DNA of 5,159 bases from Acidobacteriota bacterium (lineage in GTDB: Bacteria > Acidobacteriota > Vicinamibacteria > Vicinamibacterales > CAVVIG01), in NCBI GenBank assembly GCA_003222555.1, contig QHWL01000290.1, positions 2,818-7,976 of the forward strand, written 5' to 3'. The translations under genes and the position numbers were made by a program. This document shows, piece after piece, positions 1 through 5,159 of this stretch (position 1 is the first letter of the stretch; every line of letters starts with the position of its first letter). The notes below the pieces were generated by a model. It was not told the origin of the DNA and searched no databases. It was given only the letters and a program-made list of their open reading frames with translations.

Positions 1-543
1 CGGCAGGAAATCATCGCTCGCGCGCTCGAGGCCACCCTGCATCACCGGCAGACCACCATCACGTATCACTCCAAATCGAGCGATCGAACCAAAACCTATC
101 TCGTGCATCCGTACCGGCTCGCGTATGCGCTGGGCGGTCTGTATCTGCTGGCATACGTGCCGGAATACGCCCAGGTGCGGACGTTCGCCGTCGAGCGGAT
201 TCAAAACGCGTCGCTGCTCGAGGAGCGCTTCACGCCGATTGAAGAATTACCCGACGACGCGTTCCCGCACTCGCTCGGCGTGCACTCGGGACCGCCCGAG
301 CGCGTCGAGATCGAATTTCAACCCGGCGCCGCCGAGTACGTTCGCGCGCGCGAGTGGCATCCGTCGCAGCAGCTCCGCGAAACCGATCGGGGCGGGGTAG
401 TGATGAGTCTGAACGTCTGTCTCGATCGTGCGCTGCACAGCTGGGTTTTGAGTTTCGGGCCGTTTGCGCGAGTCCTGTCTCCAGAGCACCTCGCGCGCGA
501 GATTGCGGAGCAAATCGAAGAGGCTAGGGCGCAGTACTTATGA
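1..543 (+). CDS. WYL-domain transcriptional regulator, C-terminal part (5' truncated by window edge)
   Basis: The frame is open from the first base to the TGA at 541-543, giving 180 visible residues. The N-terminus, where this family normally has a helix-turn-helix, lies outside the window. Visible residues 1 to about 75 read as a WYL domain: an HPYRL segment (36-40), then GLYLLAY (46-52) where the family usually has W-Y-L, then an R-x-F-x-x-x-R-I pattern (R60, F62, R66, I67). Residues about 96-180 fit the WCX C-terminal extension: a beta strand (RVEIEF), a late W-x-L-x-F-G segment, and a closing helix ending near a Tyr. Such proteins are known as ligand-responsive DNA-binding regulators, and WYL is thought to sense nucleic acid or nucleotide ligands. 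The target here is unknown. An internal GTG at 103 could be mistaken for the start, but coding similarity continues upstream of it. The first WYL residue is Leu rather than Trp. Confidence 0.85.
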   Translation, partial: RQEIIARALEATLHHRQTTITYHSKSSDRTKTYLVHPYRLAYALGGLYLLAYVPEYAQVRTFAVERIQNASLLEERFTPIEELPDDAFPHSLGVHSGPPERVEIEFQPGAAEYVRAREWHPSQQLRETDRGGVVMSLNVCLDRALHSWVLSFGPFARVLSPEHLAREIAEQIEEARAQYL

Positions 544-682
544 AGTAAGCCCGTATCGAAGACGCTTTCCACGTGTCGTCCGCCTGCTTTTCCAGCTCCC
601 CTCCCGCCCATCCTGCCCTTCACGCCCCTCCTGCCCATTCGTGTAGTACGGATCGTAAGACCTACCGAAGTATCATCTCCCA
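544..682. other. Intergenic region with pyrimidine-rich imperfect tandem repeat
   Basis: This 139-bp gap separates the WYL gene from the ABC transporter gene. From about 580 to 640 the + strand is strongly C/T-rich. It contains two 18-bp imperfect units (606-623 and 624-641, 13 of 18 positions identical) that share CCTGCCC. A small inverted repeat, TACG-GAT-CGTA, lies at 647-657. No convincing intrinsic terminator for the WYL gene and no small ORF with a ribosome site was seen. Confidence 0.5.
671..676 (+). promoter_or_regulatory. Candidate -10 box (TATCAT) of a leaderless promoter for the ABC transporter gene
   Basis: TATCAT matches TATAAT at 5 of 6 positions and ends six bases before the ATG at 683, so transcription would begin at or next to the start codon. 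No Shine-Dalgarno sequence is present upstream of that ATG, which fits a leaderless message. No good -35 hexamer is seen at 16-18 bp spacing. The small inverted repeat at 647-657 sits where a -35 would be and could be an operator, but this is inference. Confidence 0.4.
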
Positions 683-2536
683 ATGGCCGACCCTGACACA
701 CCGAAAAAGAAATTGAGCCCGGGCGCCTGGGAGGAGGCGCGCGCGCTTGTGTGGGCGCATCGGAACCGCCTGATGCTCGGGTTGGTTCTGATGATCATCA
801 ACCGGCTGGCAGGCCTCGTCCTGCCGTCGACGTCGAAATGGCTGATGGACGACGTCGTGGGCAAGCAGCACTGGGATCTGTTGCCGATGCTCGCGCTCGC
901 CGCCGGTGTCGCAACGCTCGTGGAATCGTCCACCTCGTTCGTGCTGTCGCAGATTCTGGGCGTGGCCGCGCAGCGCGCGATCACCGACATGCGCAAGGAC
1001 GTCGAAGCGCACGTCATGCGCCTGCCGATTCGCTACTTCGATTCGACCAAGAGCGGCATCCTGATTTCGCGGATCATGACCGACGCTGAAGGCATCCGCA
1101 ATCTGGTCGGCACCGGGCTCGTGCAGCTCACCGGCTCCATTGTGACGGCCACGATCGCCTTGGGGGTTCTGCTCTATCTGAACTGGCGGCTCACCACCGT
1201 GACAATCCTGATTCTCGGCGCGTTTGGCGGCGGGATGTCGATCGCCTTCAAGCGTCTGCGGCCGCTCTTCCGCGAACGGGGCAAGATCAACGCTGAGGTA
1301 ACCGGACGTTTGGCCGAATCACTGGGCGGCGTCCGTATCGTCAAGGCGTACACCGCCGAGAAACGCGAGGAGCTGGTCTTTGCGAGGGGCGCGCATCGGC
1401 TCTTCCGCAACGTCGCGCGGTCGCTGACGGGCGTGTCGAGCGTTTCGGCGTTCTCCACCCTCATCCTCGGCGCGATCGGCATCGTCATGATCCTGGTCGG
1501 CGGCTCCTCGATTCGCGCGGGGACAATGACGGTGGGCGATTTCGTCATGTATCTGATGTTCACCGGTCTGATGGCGATGCCCGTGGTCCAGCTCGCGAAC
1601 ATCGGCACGCAGCTGAGCGAAGCGTTCGCGGGCCTCGATCGCATTCGCGAGATTCGCCACATGGCAACCGAGGATCAGGAAGACGCGTCGCGCAATACGC
1701 TGCCCGACATCCGCGGCGAGCTCACGTTCGACGACGTGAGCTTCCAGTACAGCGCGGGCGTGCCGGTGCTCAAGCACATCAGCTTCCGGGCACCCGCCGG
1801 ATCGACTACGGCGCTCGTCGGGTCGAGTGGCTCCGGCAAGAGCACGCTCATCAGCCTGGTGATGACCTTCAACCGCCCCAACGCAGGGCGGGTGCTGGTG
1901 GACGGCCGCGATCTGATGACGGTGAAATTGCGCGATTACCGCTCGCATCTCGGCGTCGTGCTGCAGGACAACTTCCTGTTCGACGGCACGATTGCGGAAA
2001 ACATCGCGTATGGAAACCCCCATGCCGTGCGCGAAGAGATTCAATCGGTGAGCCACATCGCTCACTGCGACGAATTCATCGAGTCGTTCGAAAAACAGTA
2101 CGACACCATCGTCGGCGAGCGCGGCGTGCGGCTGTCGGGCGGCCAGCGACAGCGCGTCGCCATCGCGCGCGCGATTCTGGCGAACCCGCGCGTCCTGATT
2201 CTCGACGAAGCGACGTCGAGCCTGGACAGCGAAAGCGAGATGCTCATTCAAGACGGATTGCGCTCGCTGCGGCAGGGGCGGACGACGTTCGTCATCGCGC
2301 ACCGGCTGTCGACGATCCGCAGCGCCGACCAGATTCTGGTGCTCGAGCAGGGTGAAATCGTCGAGCGGGGCACGCACGAGGAACTGCTCGACAAGGGCGG
2401 GCGATACCGTCAGCTCTATGACAAACAGTACCGGTTCGAGCGGGATCGCTTCATTAATCCCGGCGAGGACTTCACTCCTGAGCCGGCAGCGGCCGGCGTT
2501 GCAGGCCCGGCCGCCCGGCCAAATAATGCTCTTTGA
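683..2536 (+). CDS. ABC exporter half-transporter (MsbA/LmrA-type, fused permease and ATPase)
   Basis: Complete 617-residue protein with one transmembrane domain and one ATPase domain, the usual length for bacterial homodimeric or heterodimeric exporters. Hydrophobic segments at about 31-48, 66-95, 143-168, 170-190, 250-275 and 282-305 fit the six helices of a type I exporter fold. The ATPase domain (about 345-585) has every motif: A-loop Tyr356, Walker A GSSGSGKS (380-387, Lys386), Q-loop Gln428, signature LSGGQ (484-488), Walker B VLILDE (504-509, catalytic Glu509), D-loop SSLD (512-515) and switch His540. It should therefore hydrolyse ATP to drive export across the inner membrane. The substrate (lipid, drug or peptide) cannot be read from the sequence. 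No peptidase C39 domain is present, which argues against a bacteriocin-type exporter. The C-terminus ends in an Ala/Pro-rich tail (about 597-617). ATG 683 lacks a Shine-Dalgarno sequence and seems to be leaderless. No partner half-transporter is adjacent, so a homodimer is the simplest reading. Confidence 0.96.
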   Translation: MADPDTPKKKLSPGAWEEARALVWAHRNRLMLGLVLMIINRLAGLVLPSTSKWLMDDVVGKQHWDLLPMLALAAGVATLVESSTSFVLSQILGVAAQRAITDMRKDVEAHVMRLPIRYFDSTKSGILISRIMTDAEGIRNLVGTGLVQLTGSIVTATIALGVLLYLNWRLTTVTILILGAFGGGMSIAFKRLRPLFRERGKINAEVTGRLAESLGGVRIVKAYTAEKREELVFARGAHRLFRNVARSLTGVSSVSAFSTLILGAIGIVMILVGGSSIRAGTMTVGDFVMYLMFTGLMAMPVVQLANIGTQLSEAFAGLDRIREIRHMATEDQEDASRNTLPDIRGELTFDDVSFQYSAGVPVLKHISFRAPAGSTTALVGSSGSGKSTLISLVMTFNRPNAGRVLVDGRDLMTVKLRDYRSHLGVVLQDNFLFDGTIAENIAYGNPHAVREEIQSVSHIAHCDEFIESFEKQYDTIVGERGVRLSGGQRQRVAIARAILANPRVLILDEATSSLDSESEMLIQDGLRSLRQGRTTFVIAHRLSTIRSADQILVLEQGEIVERGTHEELLDKGGRYRQLYDKQYRFERDRFINPGEDFTPEPAAAGVAGPAARPNNAL

Positions 2537-2637
2537 GCGTCCGGCGCCGGCTCATCATTTCGTTTGGGCGAGGGAAGCGGTCGGCTACTTACGGCACACT
2601 GCGTACGAAATTACGACGTCGGCGGGCCGGCCCCATC

Positions 2638-2699
2638 AAAAAAGGGTCGTACCTCTTTTTCCGGAACGCAGTTGAAGAAAAGGGGTACGACCCTTTTTG
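2638..2699. repeat. Long inverted repeat, REP-like palindromic element
   Basis: The left arm from 2639 reads AAAAAGGGTCGTACC and the right arm (2684-2698) is its exact reverse complement. Pairing continues inward through 2654-2660 with 2677-2683, with only two G-U wobbles in RNA. The stem is about 22 bp, with a loop of about 16 nt (2661-2676). The symmetry, the location between convergent genes and the simple core GGGTCGTACC look like a dispersed REP-type or miniature palindromic element. The window has only one copy, so dispersal is inference. No mobilising transposase is present here. Confidence 0.75.
2639..2698. terminator. Probable bidirectional intrinsic terminator
   Basis: The same stem-loop ends in TTTTT on the + strand (2694-2698). 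Read from the other strand, it also ends in a T-run (the A-run at 2638-2643). A stable hairpin followed by a U-tract in both directions, placed between two converging genes, would stop transcripts of the transporter gene (about 100 bp after its stop) and of the minus-strand gene (about 10 bp after its stop). The hairpin is seen directly; its function is inferred. Confidence 0.65.
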
Positions 2700-2707
2700 C
2701 CCGAGGG

Positions 2708-3076
2708 TTAACGAGCAACGCCCGAGCTAACGACGTTGACTTGTGTATGCTTATACGCGAGCTGGTGGCCGTCCGCGCCGAGCAGCGTGGCCGTCACTTG
2801 GTAGGTGCCGGGCGGAAGGCTGCGGAACTCGAACAAATTCGTGCGCGGCGCCTTGTCGCCATCCAGCTCAACCTCACTCGCACGATAGAAATCAATTGAT
2901 TCGGCAACAACTTTCATCCCCCGGTTCTCACCATCCGCCTCGATCATGGCACGAACCATCAAATGGGCTGGGGCAAACGATACCGCGGGTGAAACCGACA
3001 TTATCAGCCGCTCACGGGCACCAAGCGGCATCGCCATAAAGGTCAACATTCCGATAAGACACGTTCGAGCTTTCAT
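2708..3076 (-). CDS. Small secreted protein of unknown function
   Basis: This is a 122-residue protein when started at the ATG at 3076-3074 (minus strand). That start is favoured over an in-frame ATG 24 codons upstream because GAGG (3086-3083) lies six bases before it, and because the protein then opens with a normal export signal: basic MKAR, a hydrophobic stretch to about residue 17, and a possible cleavage site near LGA-RE. The mature part has an alternating, beta-rich pattern (MSVSPAVSFAPA, then a segment ending FEFRSLPPGTYQV, then a final strand ending QVNVV). This suggests a single small Ig-like or carboxypeptidase-regulatory-like beta sandwich. The LPPGTY turn is typical of such domains. 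It has no catalytic motif and no Cys in the mature part. It probably sits in the periplasm or outside the cell. The gene is convergent with the transporter gene and divergent from the M28 peptidase gene, and appears monocistronic. I do not recognise a named family. Confidence 0.75.
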   Translation of the reverse strand: MKARTCLIGMLTFMAMPLGARERLIMSVSPAVSFAPAHLMVRAMIEADGENRGMKVVAESIDFYRASEVELDGDKAPRTNLFEFRSLPPGTYQVTATLLGADGHQLAYKHTQVNVVSSGVAR

Positions 3077-3082
3077 CGCCTT

Positions 3083-3086
3083 CCTC
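3083..3086 (-). promoter_or_regulatory. Ribosome binding site (GAGG) deciding the start of the small secreted protein
   Basis: On the minus strand GAGG is followed by AAGGCG and then the ATG at 3076, a six-base spacing. The in-frame ATG 24 codons upstream would add a basic Ala/Arg/Lys-rich leader that does not resemble an export signal. Confidence 0.65.
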
Positions 3087-3240
3087 GCCGTTCTCGCCGC
3101 CGCCTTGCGCGCCGGCCGCATTTTGGCTGTGCAAGCCGTAGACCACATCGAGACCGAGAAAAACCGGCGTCGCTTGAGGTACGCTGAGGGCTCGGTAAGG
3201 CCAAAGCGCGCGTTCAGGTGTGGCCCAACCGATGGGCGGG

Positions 3241-3284
3241 CGCCTCGATGGGAGGCGAAATTCGCCGATTCTGGTGATTCGGCG
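3241..3284. repeat. Overlapping inverted repeats, possible alternative hairpins
   Basis: Three inverted repeats overlap. CGCCTC/GAGGCG (3241-3246 with 3252-3257) has a 5-nt loop. GGCGAA/TTCGCC (3254-3259 with 3261-3266) has one base between its arms, so it is better viewed as a near-palindromic DNA site. CGCCGA/TCGGCG (3263-3268 with 3279-3284) is followed by a TTTTT run at 3291-3295. The middle repeat shares bases with both neighbours, so in RNA it would exclude them. A leader with alternative folding or a protein-binding site is possible. The pairings are direct observation; a role is speculation. Confidence 0.45.
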
Positions 3285-3307
3285 TCGTCGTTTTTGAGAT
3301 ATTTGGC

Positions 3308-3325
3308 GTCCGGCGTCGGCCGGAC
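3308..3325 (+). repeat. Perfect 7-bp hairpin just upstream of the peptidase ribosome site
   Basis: GTCCGGC (3308-3314) pairs exactly with GCCGGAC (3319-3325) around a GTCG loop. It ends two bases before the GGAGGG ribosome site (3328-3333) of the M28 peptidase gene. If the transcript includes it, it could affect translation initiation. If not, it could be an operator. There is no T-tract, so it is not a terminator. Confidence 0.5.
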
Positions 3326-3327
3326 GT

Positions 3328-3333
3328 GGAGGG
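3328..3333 (+). promoter_or_regulatory. Ribosome binding site (GGAGGG) deciding the GTG start of the M28 peptidase
   Basis: GGAGGG lies four bases before GTG 3338. An alternative in-frame GTG at 3326 would place this purine run inside the coding sequence and has no ribosome site of its own, so 3338 is preferred. Confidence 0.6.
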
Positions 3334-3337
3334 TGTC

Positions 3338-4735
3338 GTGCCCGTTGCGATCCGCCGAGCGTTGCTCCTCACTTTCATCGCCGCGTGTTTCATCATCAGC
3401 CCGGGGCGTGTCCGCCTCCGCGGCGAGAGCGAGCCGCCCTGGCTCGACGGGTACCGCGGGCCGGCGGCGCGGCTGATTGGAGAAGCGGTCGGCGACGCGT
3501 TCGCATGGCGCCGGTTATCGGTGCTCACCGACACGATCGGCAACCGTCTCAGCGGCACGCCCCAACTCGCCCGCGCCATCAAATGGGCGGCCGAAGAGAT
3601 GAAGCGCGACGGCCTCGAAAATGTGCACACCGAAAAAGTGATGGTGCCCAAATGGGTGCGTGGCAACGAAAGCGCCGAGATCATCGAGCCGGCTCGCCAA
3701 CAGATCGTGATGCTGGGCCTCGGCGGCAGCGTGGCGACGCCGCCCGCGGGCCTGCAAGCCGACGTATTCATCGTCCACGGCTTCGATGAGCTCGATGCGC
3801 ATCCGGCCCAGGTGCATGGACGCATCGTGCTGTTCAACGTGCCGTTCACCAGTTACGGCGAGACGGTCCGCTTCCGATCCGAGGGCGCGTCGCGCGCCGC
3901 GCGCCACGGCGCCGTCGCCATGCTGATTCGTTCGGTCGGACTGAACGGCCTGCGGCTGCCTCACACGGGCGTTCTGCAGTATTCTCACGACGCGCCGAAG
4001 ATCCCGGCGGCGGCCATCACGACTGAAGACGCCGACCGGCTGGAGCGCATGGTCGGCCGCGGCGGCCGGGTGGTCGTCGCTCTGAAGATGGAGGCCCATT
4101 TCGACCCTGACGCCGAATCGGCCAACGTCGTGGGTGAGATTCGCGGACGCGAAAAGCCGGATGAAATAGTAGTCGTCAGCGGCCACCTCGATTCCTGGGA
4201 CGTCGGCGCCGGCGCGACCGACGATGGCGGCGGGTGCGTGGTGTCGTGGGAGGCGCTGCGCATCATGAAGAAACTGAACCTGCGGCCGCGGCGAACGGTG
4301 CGCCTGGTGCTTTGGACGAACGAGGAAAACGGCGGCCGCGGCGGGCTGGCGTATCGCGACCGGCACCGGGCGGAACTCGGTAGACACGTGATGATGATGG
4401 AATCCGACAGCGGCGTGTTCCGGCCGCTGGGCTTCGGCTTCACCGGGAGCGACCGCGCACGGCAGACCGTCACGGCCATCGCCACGCTCCTCAGCGGCAT
4501 CGCCGCGGATCAGATCGTATCGAACGGCGAGGGCGCCGACATCGGCCCGAGCGCGCAGGAGGGACACATCGCCACCATGTCGCTCGAGGTCGACGACTCG
4601 AGGTACTTCCTCATCCACCACACCCCGGCCGACACGATCGACAAGATCGACCCGGTGGAAATGGCCAGATGCGCCGCGGCTGTGACCGTGATGGCATATG
4701 TCGTTGCCGACCTCCCAGAGCGACTGGGGGAATGA
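3338..4735 (+). CDS. Exported M28-family zinc metallopeptidase (plasma glutamate carboxypeptidase-like)
   Basis: Complete 465-residue enzyme from GTG 3338. The N-terminus is an export signal: Arg6-Arg7, then a hydrophobic stretch at about 8-21. It contains IAAC (14-17), a possible lipobox, although the hydrophobic run continues past that Cys. A regular signal peptide is therefore equally possible. Residues about 105-255 are an insert in the place where relatives carry a protease-associated (PA) domain. The catalytic part has the full M28 set: zinc ligands His283 (in GHLDSWD), bridging Asp295 (in GATDDGGG), Glu330, Asp357 (in ESDSG) and His428 (in IHHTPADT). Glu329 is the general base (in NEENGGRGG). 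The GHLDSWDVG and HHTPADTIDKID signatures are those of the PGCP/carboxypeptidase Q branch, which cleaves dipeptides or N-terminal residues. The enzyme probably trims peptides in the periplasm or outside the cell for amino acid uptake. Its stop overlaps an ATG (ATGA, 4732-4735) that is in frame with the following lipoprotein gene. Confidence 0.95.
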   Translation: MPVAIRRALLLTFIAACFIISPGRVRLRGESEPPWLDGYRGPAARLIGEAVGDAFAWRRLSVLTDTIGNRLSGTPQLARAIKWAAEEMKRDGLENVHTEKVMVPKWVRGNESAEIIEPARQQIVMLGLGGSVATPPAGLQADVFIVHGFDELDAHPAQVHGRIVLFNVPFTSYGETVRFRSEGASRAARHGAVAMLIRSVGLNGLRLPHTGVLQYSHDAPKIPAAAITTEDADRLERMVGRGGRVVVALKMEAHFDPDAESANVVGEIRGREKPDEIVVVSGHLDSWDVGAGATDDGGGCVVSWEALRIMKKLNLRPRRTVRLVLWTNEENGGRGGLAYRDRHRAELGRHVMMMESDSGVFRPLGFGFTGSDRARQTVTAIATLLSGIAADQIVSNGEGADIGPSAQEGHIATMSLEVDDSRYFLIHHTPADTIDKIDPVEMARCAAAVTVMAYVVADLPERLGE

Positions 4736-4744
4736 CGAAAAAAG

Positions 4745-4773
4745 ATGACAACGGAGCGCCCCCGACCCATACT
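4745..4773 (+). promoter_or_regulatory. Candidate promoter (-35 ATGACA, 17-bp spacer, -10 CATACT) for the lipoprotein gene
   Basis: ATGACA (4745-4750) matches TTGACA at 5 of 6 positions and CATACT (4768-4773) matches TATAAT at 4 of 6. They are separated by the optimal 17 bp. Initiation would fall at about 4780, exactly at the chosen ATG, giving a leaderless message. This agrees with the lack of a Shine-Dalgarno sequence before that ATG. The arrangement mirrors the -10 placement before the ABC transporter gene. Confidence 0.5.
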
Positions 4774-4779
4774 TCCATC

Positions 4780-5159
4780 ATGATCAAGACAGGGCTCAGA
4801 GCCTGGGGACCGGCGATCAGTCTTCTTCTCATCTCCTGCTCGACATCGGCGCAGCCGGCAAAACGGCTGGCGCCGGGCGATGTGGTCGCCACCGTCGGGT
4901 CGACGCCGATCACGCTGGCAGAAGTCGACGACAAAGCTCTGCAGCAGCCGGCCGGCAGCTTCGGGGAGGTCAAGCTCGTGCAGGCGCTCTACGAAGCGCG
5001 GCGCGGGGCACTCGACGAAATTATCGGCGACATCCTCCTCGACCAGGAAGCCAAGGCGCGCCGGCTCGAACGCGCCAAGCTCGAGGAGCAAGAGGTCGGC
5101 GCCAAGGTGGTTGCGGTCACCGACGCGGAGGTGGCCGACTGGTATCAGGCCAATCAGCA
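4780..5159 (+). CDS. SurA-N-like lipoprotein, N-terminal part (3' truncated by window edge)
   Basis: Of this protein, 126 residues are visible before the right edge. It opens with a lipoprotein signal: MIKTGLR, hydrophobic residues to 19, and lipobox LISC with Cys20 as the lipid-bearing residue. Ser follows at +2, which in Proteobacteria favours the outer membrane. After a short linker comes VVATVGSTPITLAEVD (35-50), the pattern that begins SurA/PpiC-type chaperone N-domains, followed by helical, charged sequence (about 60-126) ending VTDAEVADWYQAN. This fits a periplasmic folding factor. Whether a parvulin prolyl-isomerase domain or, as I recall from similar acidobacterial proteins, a thioredoxin/DsbA-like domain follows cannot be seen. 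An in-frame ATG at 4732, overlapping the peptidase stop, would add 16 polar residues before the signal. ATG 4780 is preferred because it gives a normal signal peptide and sits exactly downstream of a promoter-like sequence. Confidence 0.8.
   Translation, partial: MIKTGLRAWGPAISLLLISCSTSAQPAKRLAPGDVVATVGSTPITLAEVDDKALQQPAGSFGEVKLVQALYEARRGALDEIIGDILLDQEAKARRLERAKLEEQEVGAKVVAVTDAEVADWYQANQ

Larger units (their letters stand above)
2537..2707. other. Intergenic region between convergent genes
   Basis: This 171-bp gap lies between the transporter stop and the stop of the minus-strand gene. A short TGAGC/GCTCA inverted repeat (2534-2538 with 2550-2554) overlaps the transporter stop codon. It has no T-tract and makes a poor terminator. 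A perfect 10-bp palindrome, GGGCCGGCCC (2624-2633), lies just before the large stem-loop described separately. Nothing resembling a transposase remnant was recognised in 2555-2637. Confidence 0.5.
3077..3337. other. Divergent intergenic region with clustered hairpins
   Basis: This 261-bp region lies between the divergent small-protein and peptidase genes and should contain both promoters. I could not find a convincing -35/-10 pair for either gene. The half near the peptidase (3241-3325) holds four short GC-rich inverted repeats, listed separately. The half near the small protein (3087-3230) shows no clear structure, RNA gene or plausible ORF. Confidence 0.45.

Noticed and set aside
1319..2377. 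Long minus-strand open frame (352 codons) opposite the ABC transporter
   Set aside because: It lies wholly inside a gene with all ABC motifs. Its translation is rich in Arg, Ala, His and Asp with no domain-like pattern, which is typical of antisense frames in GC-rich genes.
2533..2899. Several short + strand frames crossing the palindrome
   Set aside because: Their translations are simply the palindrome and the antisense of the small secreted protein. They look like spurious calls over a repeat.
3077..3148. Upstream in-frame ATG (3148) for the small secreted protein
   Set aside because: It would add 24 mostly basic and Ala residues ahead of a normal signal peptide, whereas the ATG at 3076 has GAGG at six-base spacing.
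3263..3295. Intrinsic terminator (CGCCGA/TCGGCG hairpin with TTTTT)
   Set aside because: The stem is only 6 bp, the loop is 10 nt, and the T-run is six bases away from the stem, so I keep it only as a possible leader hairpin.
3326..3337. GTG 3326 as the peptidase start
   Set aside because: GTG 3338 has GGAGGG just upstream, while 3326 has a GC hairpin immediately before it and no ribosome site.
2946..3476. + strand open frame (176 codons) across the divergent intergenic region
   Set aside because: It overlaps both the small secreted protein gene and the peptidase start, is low-complexity Arg/Ser/Ala-rich, and has no ribosome site.
3515..4621. Long minus-strand open frame (368 codons) opposite the M28 peptidase
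   Set aside because: The + strand has every zinc ligand of an M28 peptidase. The antisense frame is a composition artefact.
1..5159. CRISPR array, tRNA/rRNA, insertion sequence, toxin-antitoxin or defence system
   Set aside because: No regularly spaced repeats, cloverleaf-like RNA, transposase motifs or known defence domains were seen. The WYL fragment alone is not evidence for a defence locus.

Overview
The window is a GC-rich stretch of bacterial chromosome. It holds five genes: three complete, plus one cut by each edge. The envelope types (an M28 peptidase of the PGCP kind, a SurA-N-type lipoprotein, a small secreted beta-rich protein) and the high-GC codon use resemble Acidobacteriota, perhaps the Vicinamibacteria. 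That placement is by eye only. No tRNA, rRNA, CRISPR array, phage gene or transposase gene was seen.

Layout. (1) 1-543, + strand: C-terminal part of a WYL-domain transcriptional regulator, running in from the left edge. (2) 544-682: short intergenic stretch with a pyrimidine-rich imperfect tandem repeat and a likely leaderless promoter ending at the next ATG. (3) 683-2536, + strand: complete 617-aa ABC half-transporter of the MsbA/LmrA exporter type with every nucleotide-binding motif intact. (4) 2537-2707: intergenic stretch dominated by a long, nearly perfect inverted repeat (about 2639-2698). Its A-tract and T-tract flanks make it look like a bidirectional terminator and a possible dispersed REP-like element. 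(5) 2708-3076, - strand: complete small secreted protein of unknown function, convergent with the transporter gene. (6) 3077-3337: divergent intergenic stretch with four GC-rich hairpins, some mutually exclusive, close to the peptidase start. (7) 3338-4735, + strand: complete exported M28-family zinc metallopeptidase with all metal ligands present. (8) 4780-5159, + strand: N-terminal part of a lipoprotein with a SurA-N-like region, cut by the right edge and preceded by a recognisable -35/-10 promoter.

How the genes relate. The transporter, peptidase, small secreted protein and lipoprotein all act in or across the cell envelope. They do not form an obvious single operon, because each appears to have its own start signals. 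The only tight + strand pair is the peptidase and the lipoprotein (44-bp gap, or a 4-bp ATGA overlap if the upstream ATG is used). I see no sign of a defence island or an evident new multi-gene system. The non-coding structures at 2639-2698 and 3241-3325 and the uncharacterised small protein are the parts most worth a second look.
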